Shown: positions 61,809-64,000 of the stretch, one piece after another | Position numbering within the stretch: position 1 is the stretch's first letter | Layout: every line of letters starts with the position of its first letter | NCBI GenBank assembly: GCA_964450685.1 | Contig: CAYVDN010000014.1 | Location: 1-64,000, forward strand | DNA from: JBAOHV01 sp964450685 | GTDB taxonomy: Bacteria > Actinomycetota > Acidimicrobiia > Acidimicrobiales > Microtrichaceae | DNA length: 64,000 bases | Direction of reading: 5' to 3' | Notes under the pieces: model-generated | The model's input: the letters and a program-made list of their open reading frames with translations, nothing else | What the model was told of the DNA's origin: nothing | The model's database searches: none | Position numbers and translations under genes: made by a program

Positions 61809-63629
61809 GTGAGCGGCATTGTCGTGAGGGTGCTGCCCGACGTGCCTGCGATCGACCGCAGCTTCGACTACCTGGTCCCCGAGCCGCTCGGGGACCAGGT
61901 GCGCGTCGGCACCATGGTCAGGGTCCCGTTGTCGGGTCGCAGAGTCGCCGGCTGGGTGCTCGAGCGTGACGTCCGGGCCGAACAGGGTGTGGCCCTCCGG
62001 GAGATCGCCAAGATCGTGGGTGAAGGCCCGCCGGCTGACGTGGTGGAGCTGTGCAAGTGGGCGGCCTGGCGCTGGGCAGGTCGCCTCGCGACGATGCTGC
62101 GCCTCGCTTCCCCCGAACGTGTGGTGCACTCCTCACCCCCACTGCGAGTACGTCCGGCAGTTCGTTTCGCCCAGAAGCCGCTGGAGCTCCCGGACGCTCA
62201 CACCGGCCGCCCCGTGGTGATCGAAGTGTCGCCGACCAGCGATCCGCTGGATGTGGTTCTCCCGGCGGCCGCAGGTGGGCAGTTGATTGTCATCACCCCC
62301 AGGCGCGACGCGGTGGACCGCCTGGTCAGGGGCCTACGTGCATCGGGTGCGTCAGCTGCAGCCTGGCCCAATGGATGGGCGGCCGCGGCCGGCGGAGCGA
62401 CAGCCGTCGGTGGCCGCGCCGCAGTGTTCGCCCCAGCGCCGGCGCTGAGCGCGATCGTCGTGCTCGACGAGCACGATCCGGCGCTCCAGAGCGAGGCATC
62501 ACCGACGTGGCACGCTCGCGACGTGGCGATCGAACGCGCTCGGCGGGCGGGTGTGCCATGCCTGCTCGTTTCGCCGTGCCCTTCACTCGAAGCACTCGGC
62601 TCCCAACGCGAGGACGAAGGGGCCGGACTGTGGGTCCGTCCGGAGCCCGGAGCCCCTGCGACACCCACCGTCGACTTGCCCGATCCGGCGGCACGCATCG
62701 GCGCCGCGGAGCGACGAGCGGGCTGGGCGCCGGTGACGATCATCGATCGACGGGGTGACGACAGCTCCCGCGGCGGGCTCTACACATCACGTCTGGTCGA
62801 AGCGGTCCGAGGCACCGCCCGCGCCGATGGACGGGTGCTCGTCGTCCTCAACCGCACCGGTAGGGCCAGGATGCTGACATGTCGCTCGTGCGGCACCGTC
62901 GCCGAGTGCGCCGTCTGTGGAGCCGCCGTCCACCAGGACGACAGTCGCGCCCTGGTGTGTGCGAGCTGCACGTCGACACGCCCCTCGGTCTGCGTCGAGT
63001 GCGGGTCTACGGCGCTGAGCCTCCTGCGTGTCGGTGTCACCCGTGCTCGCGAGGAGCTCGAAGCCCTTGCTCTGGAACCGGTCACGATGATCACGGCCAG
63101 CTCCACGGGCGAGCTCTTCGTCGACGAACGCATCATCATCGGGACCTCGGCCGCGTTGCACCGAGCCGATCGTGCTGACCTGGTCGTGTTCCTGGACTTC
63201 GACCAGGAGCTGTTGGCACCCCGATACAGGGCGGCGGAAGAGGCTCTCGGACTGCTCGTCCTGGCCAACCGGGTCCTCGGTGGACGAGCCCGTGGTGGCC
63301 GCCTGTTGATACAGACCAGGAACCCTGAACACGAGGTGGTCCAGGCGGCGCTACGGGCCGAACCCCGCCTGGTCTCGGTGGTCGAGGCGAGCCGTCGTCG
63401 TCTGTTGCGCTTTCCGCCTGCGGCGACGATCGTCGCTGTGGGGCGAGAAGCCGCACCGTCGTACATCGAACGGTTCGGAGCGCCGGTGGGCGTGTCGGTG
63501 CAGGGATCCGACGACGGTAGGTGGGTGCTCAGGGCCGAGGATCGTGAACTCCTGTTGAACCACATGGCCGGTGTCGAGCGACCGCCGGGGCAGCTGAAGC
63601 TCCAGGTGGATCCCGCCCGGCTGAGCTGA
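61809..63629 (+). CDS. priA: Probable primosomal protein N' (PriA), ATPase-deficient type
   Basis: A 606-residue actinobacterial PriA. The N-terminal DNA-binding domain reads VLPDVPAIDRSFDYLVPEPL then VGTMVRVPLSGRRVAGWVL. Eight Cys form the zinc knuckles (CRSCGTVAECAVCGAAV, then CASCTSTRPSVCVECGS, from about residue 360). Helicase motif I is missing: the position reads VLPAAAGGQLIVITPRR with no GKT, and motif II is LDEHDP. Such proteins probably keep the scaffold role in replication restart without unwinding. GTG 61809 is the only sensible in-frame start; AGGAGG lies 20 bases upstream. Confidence 0.9.
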   Translation: MSGIVVRVLPDVPAIDRSFDYLVPEPLGDQVRVGTMVRVPLSGRRVAGWVLERDVRAEQGVALREIAKIVGEGPPADVVELCKWAAWRWAGRLATMLRLASPERVVHSSPPLRVRPAVRFAQKPLELPDAHTGRPVVIEVSPTSDPLDVVLPAAAGGQLIVITPRRDAVDRLVRGLRASGASAAAWPNGWAAAAGGATAVGGRAAVFAPAPALSAIVVLDEHDPALQSEASPTWHARDVAIERARRAGVPCLLVSPCPSLEALGSQREDEGAGLWVRPEPGAPATPTVDLPDPAARIGAAERRAGWAPVTIIDRRGDDSSRGGLYTSRLVEAVRGTARADGRVLVVLNRTGRARMLTCRSCGTVAECAVCGAAVHQDDSRALVCASCTSTRPSVCVECGSTALSLLRVGVTRAREELEALALEPVTMITASSTGELFVDERIIIGTSAALHRADRADLVVFLDFDQELLAPRYRAAEEALGLLVLANRVLGGRARGGRLLIQTRNPEHEVVQAALRAEPRLVSVVEASRRRLLRFPPAATIVAVGREAAPSYIERFGAPVGVSVQGSDDGRWVLRAEDRELLLNHMAGVERPPGQLKLQVDPARLS

Positions 63630-63686
63630 AAGCGTCTCGGCCGGACCGATGATTCCGGACTCCGGCGCAGTCGGCTCCGTCGTCCG

Positions 63687-64000
63687 TCAGCCCGGTGCCA
63701 CCGAGAGCAGCCGATAGCCCTGGCGTGACGTGAGCCGATCCACGTCATGGCCTCGGGCGCGGAGCCATTTGGCAAGCGAGTCGGCACCGAGGTTCTTGTG
63801 CACCACCAGGTACGCCCGACCGTCAGGCACGAGTCGGTCGAGCCATGTCGTCAACAGATCGTGCAGCGCCTGCTTGCCGATACGGATGGGCGGGTTGGAC
63901 ACGATCGTTCCCAGCTGGTCCAGTCCGGCTGCGCCAACAGGGTCCAGCACCTGCACCCGTGCCCCCAGTGCTGTCGCGTTGGAGGCGCACAGAGCCCGTG
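63687..64000 (-). CDS. RsmC-like class I methyltransferase, C-terminal part (5' end outside window)
   Basis: The C-terminal 104 residues of a SAM-dependent methyltransferase on the minus strand. The segment ALCASNATALGARVQVLDPV matches the strand after the SAM site, and the catalytic motif is IVSNPPIRIGKQALHDLL, followed by AYLVVHKNLGADSLAKWLR. The NPP motif and this tail match RsmC-type enzymes that methylate G1207 of 16S rRNA; related small-domain methyltransferases cannot be excluded. It converges on priA. Confidence 0.85.
   Translation of the reverse strand, partial: RALCASNATALGARVQVLDPVGAAGLDQLGTIVSNPPIRIGKQALHDLLTTWLDRLVPDGRAYLVVHKNLGADSLAKWLRARGHDVDRLTSRQGYRLLSVAPG

Overview
The window is a stretch of high-GC actinobacterial chromosome, almost entirely housekeeping. 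The order infB-rbfA-truB-ribF-rpsO-pnp, a PyrR-led pyrimidine operon running into mihF-gmk-rpoZ-coaBC-metK-priA, an actinobacterial-type integration host factor (mihF), a PriA without ATPase motifs and a surface protein with an LAxTG sorting signal all point to Actinomycetota. A lineage near Acidimicrobiia is my guess from general impression; I have no marker that proves it. No tRNA, rRNA, CRISPR array, prophage or insertion sequence was seen. One 100-N scaffold gap lies at 18415-18514.

Layout. 1-13162: translation and RNA genes (infB end, rbfA, truB, ribF, an alpha/beta hydrolase, rpsO, pnp, an M16 peptidase), interrupted by two minus-strand cell-surface genes (1521-5166). 13252-17819: serB, an enoyl-CoA hydratase, dapB, a VTT-domain membrane protein and SURF1. 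17816-20488: two TetR regulators and a ferritin-like diiron protein; the first TetR gene is split by the scaffold gap. 20544-26266: a winged-helix protein, dapA, RNase J and FtsK. 26301-32585: an SMP-30-like protein, rimO, pgsA, cinA, rarA and two small membrane-anchored proteins. 32662-45524: alaS-ruvX-mltG-aroE, a DUF4388 protein and an unknown protein, aroK-aroB-aroQ, a membrane EEP-fold phosphohydrolase, a Xaa-Pro peptidase, efp and nusB. 45693-48257: a frameshifted DHH phosphoesterase, a decayed class V aminotransferase remnant and a pair of fluoride-channel genes. 48346-63629: pyrR-pyrB-pyrC-carA, an opposite-strand DUF2505-like gene, carB-pyrD-pyrF-mihF-gmk, then rpoZ-coaBC-metK-priA. 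63687-64000: the end of a minus-strand RsmC-like methyltransferase.

How it works together. Most genes are packed as translationally coupled runs with ATGA, GTGA or TGATG overlaps. At the head of many runs a TANNNT -10 box ends only 6-10 bases before the start codon and no Shine-Dalgarno sequence is visible, which suggests widespread leaderless transcription. Genes with true leaders (pnp, pyrR, crcB, rpsO, carB) instead carry Shine-Dalgarno sites, and several have folded leaders. The clearest is a PyrR-binding loop at 48358-48396 with a terminator-like hairpin and a competing hairpin just downstream.

Things to correct in this record: the scaffold gap is flanked by an exact 55-bp duplication, so it is probably an unmerged contig overlap that breaks a TetR gene; and a single G appears to be missing at 46548-46551, breaking the GGGGHH motif of the DHH protein. 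I did not find a clearly new biological system. The nearest candidates are the PyrR-linked leader, the TetR/TetR/diiron locus with its palindromic operator, and the DUF4388-plus-unknown pair inside the shikimate cluster.
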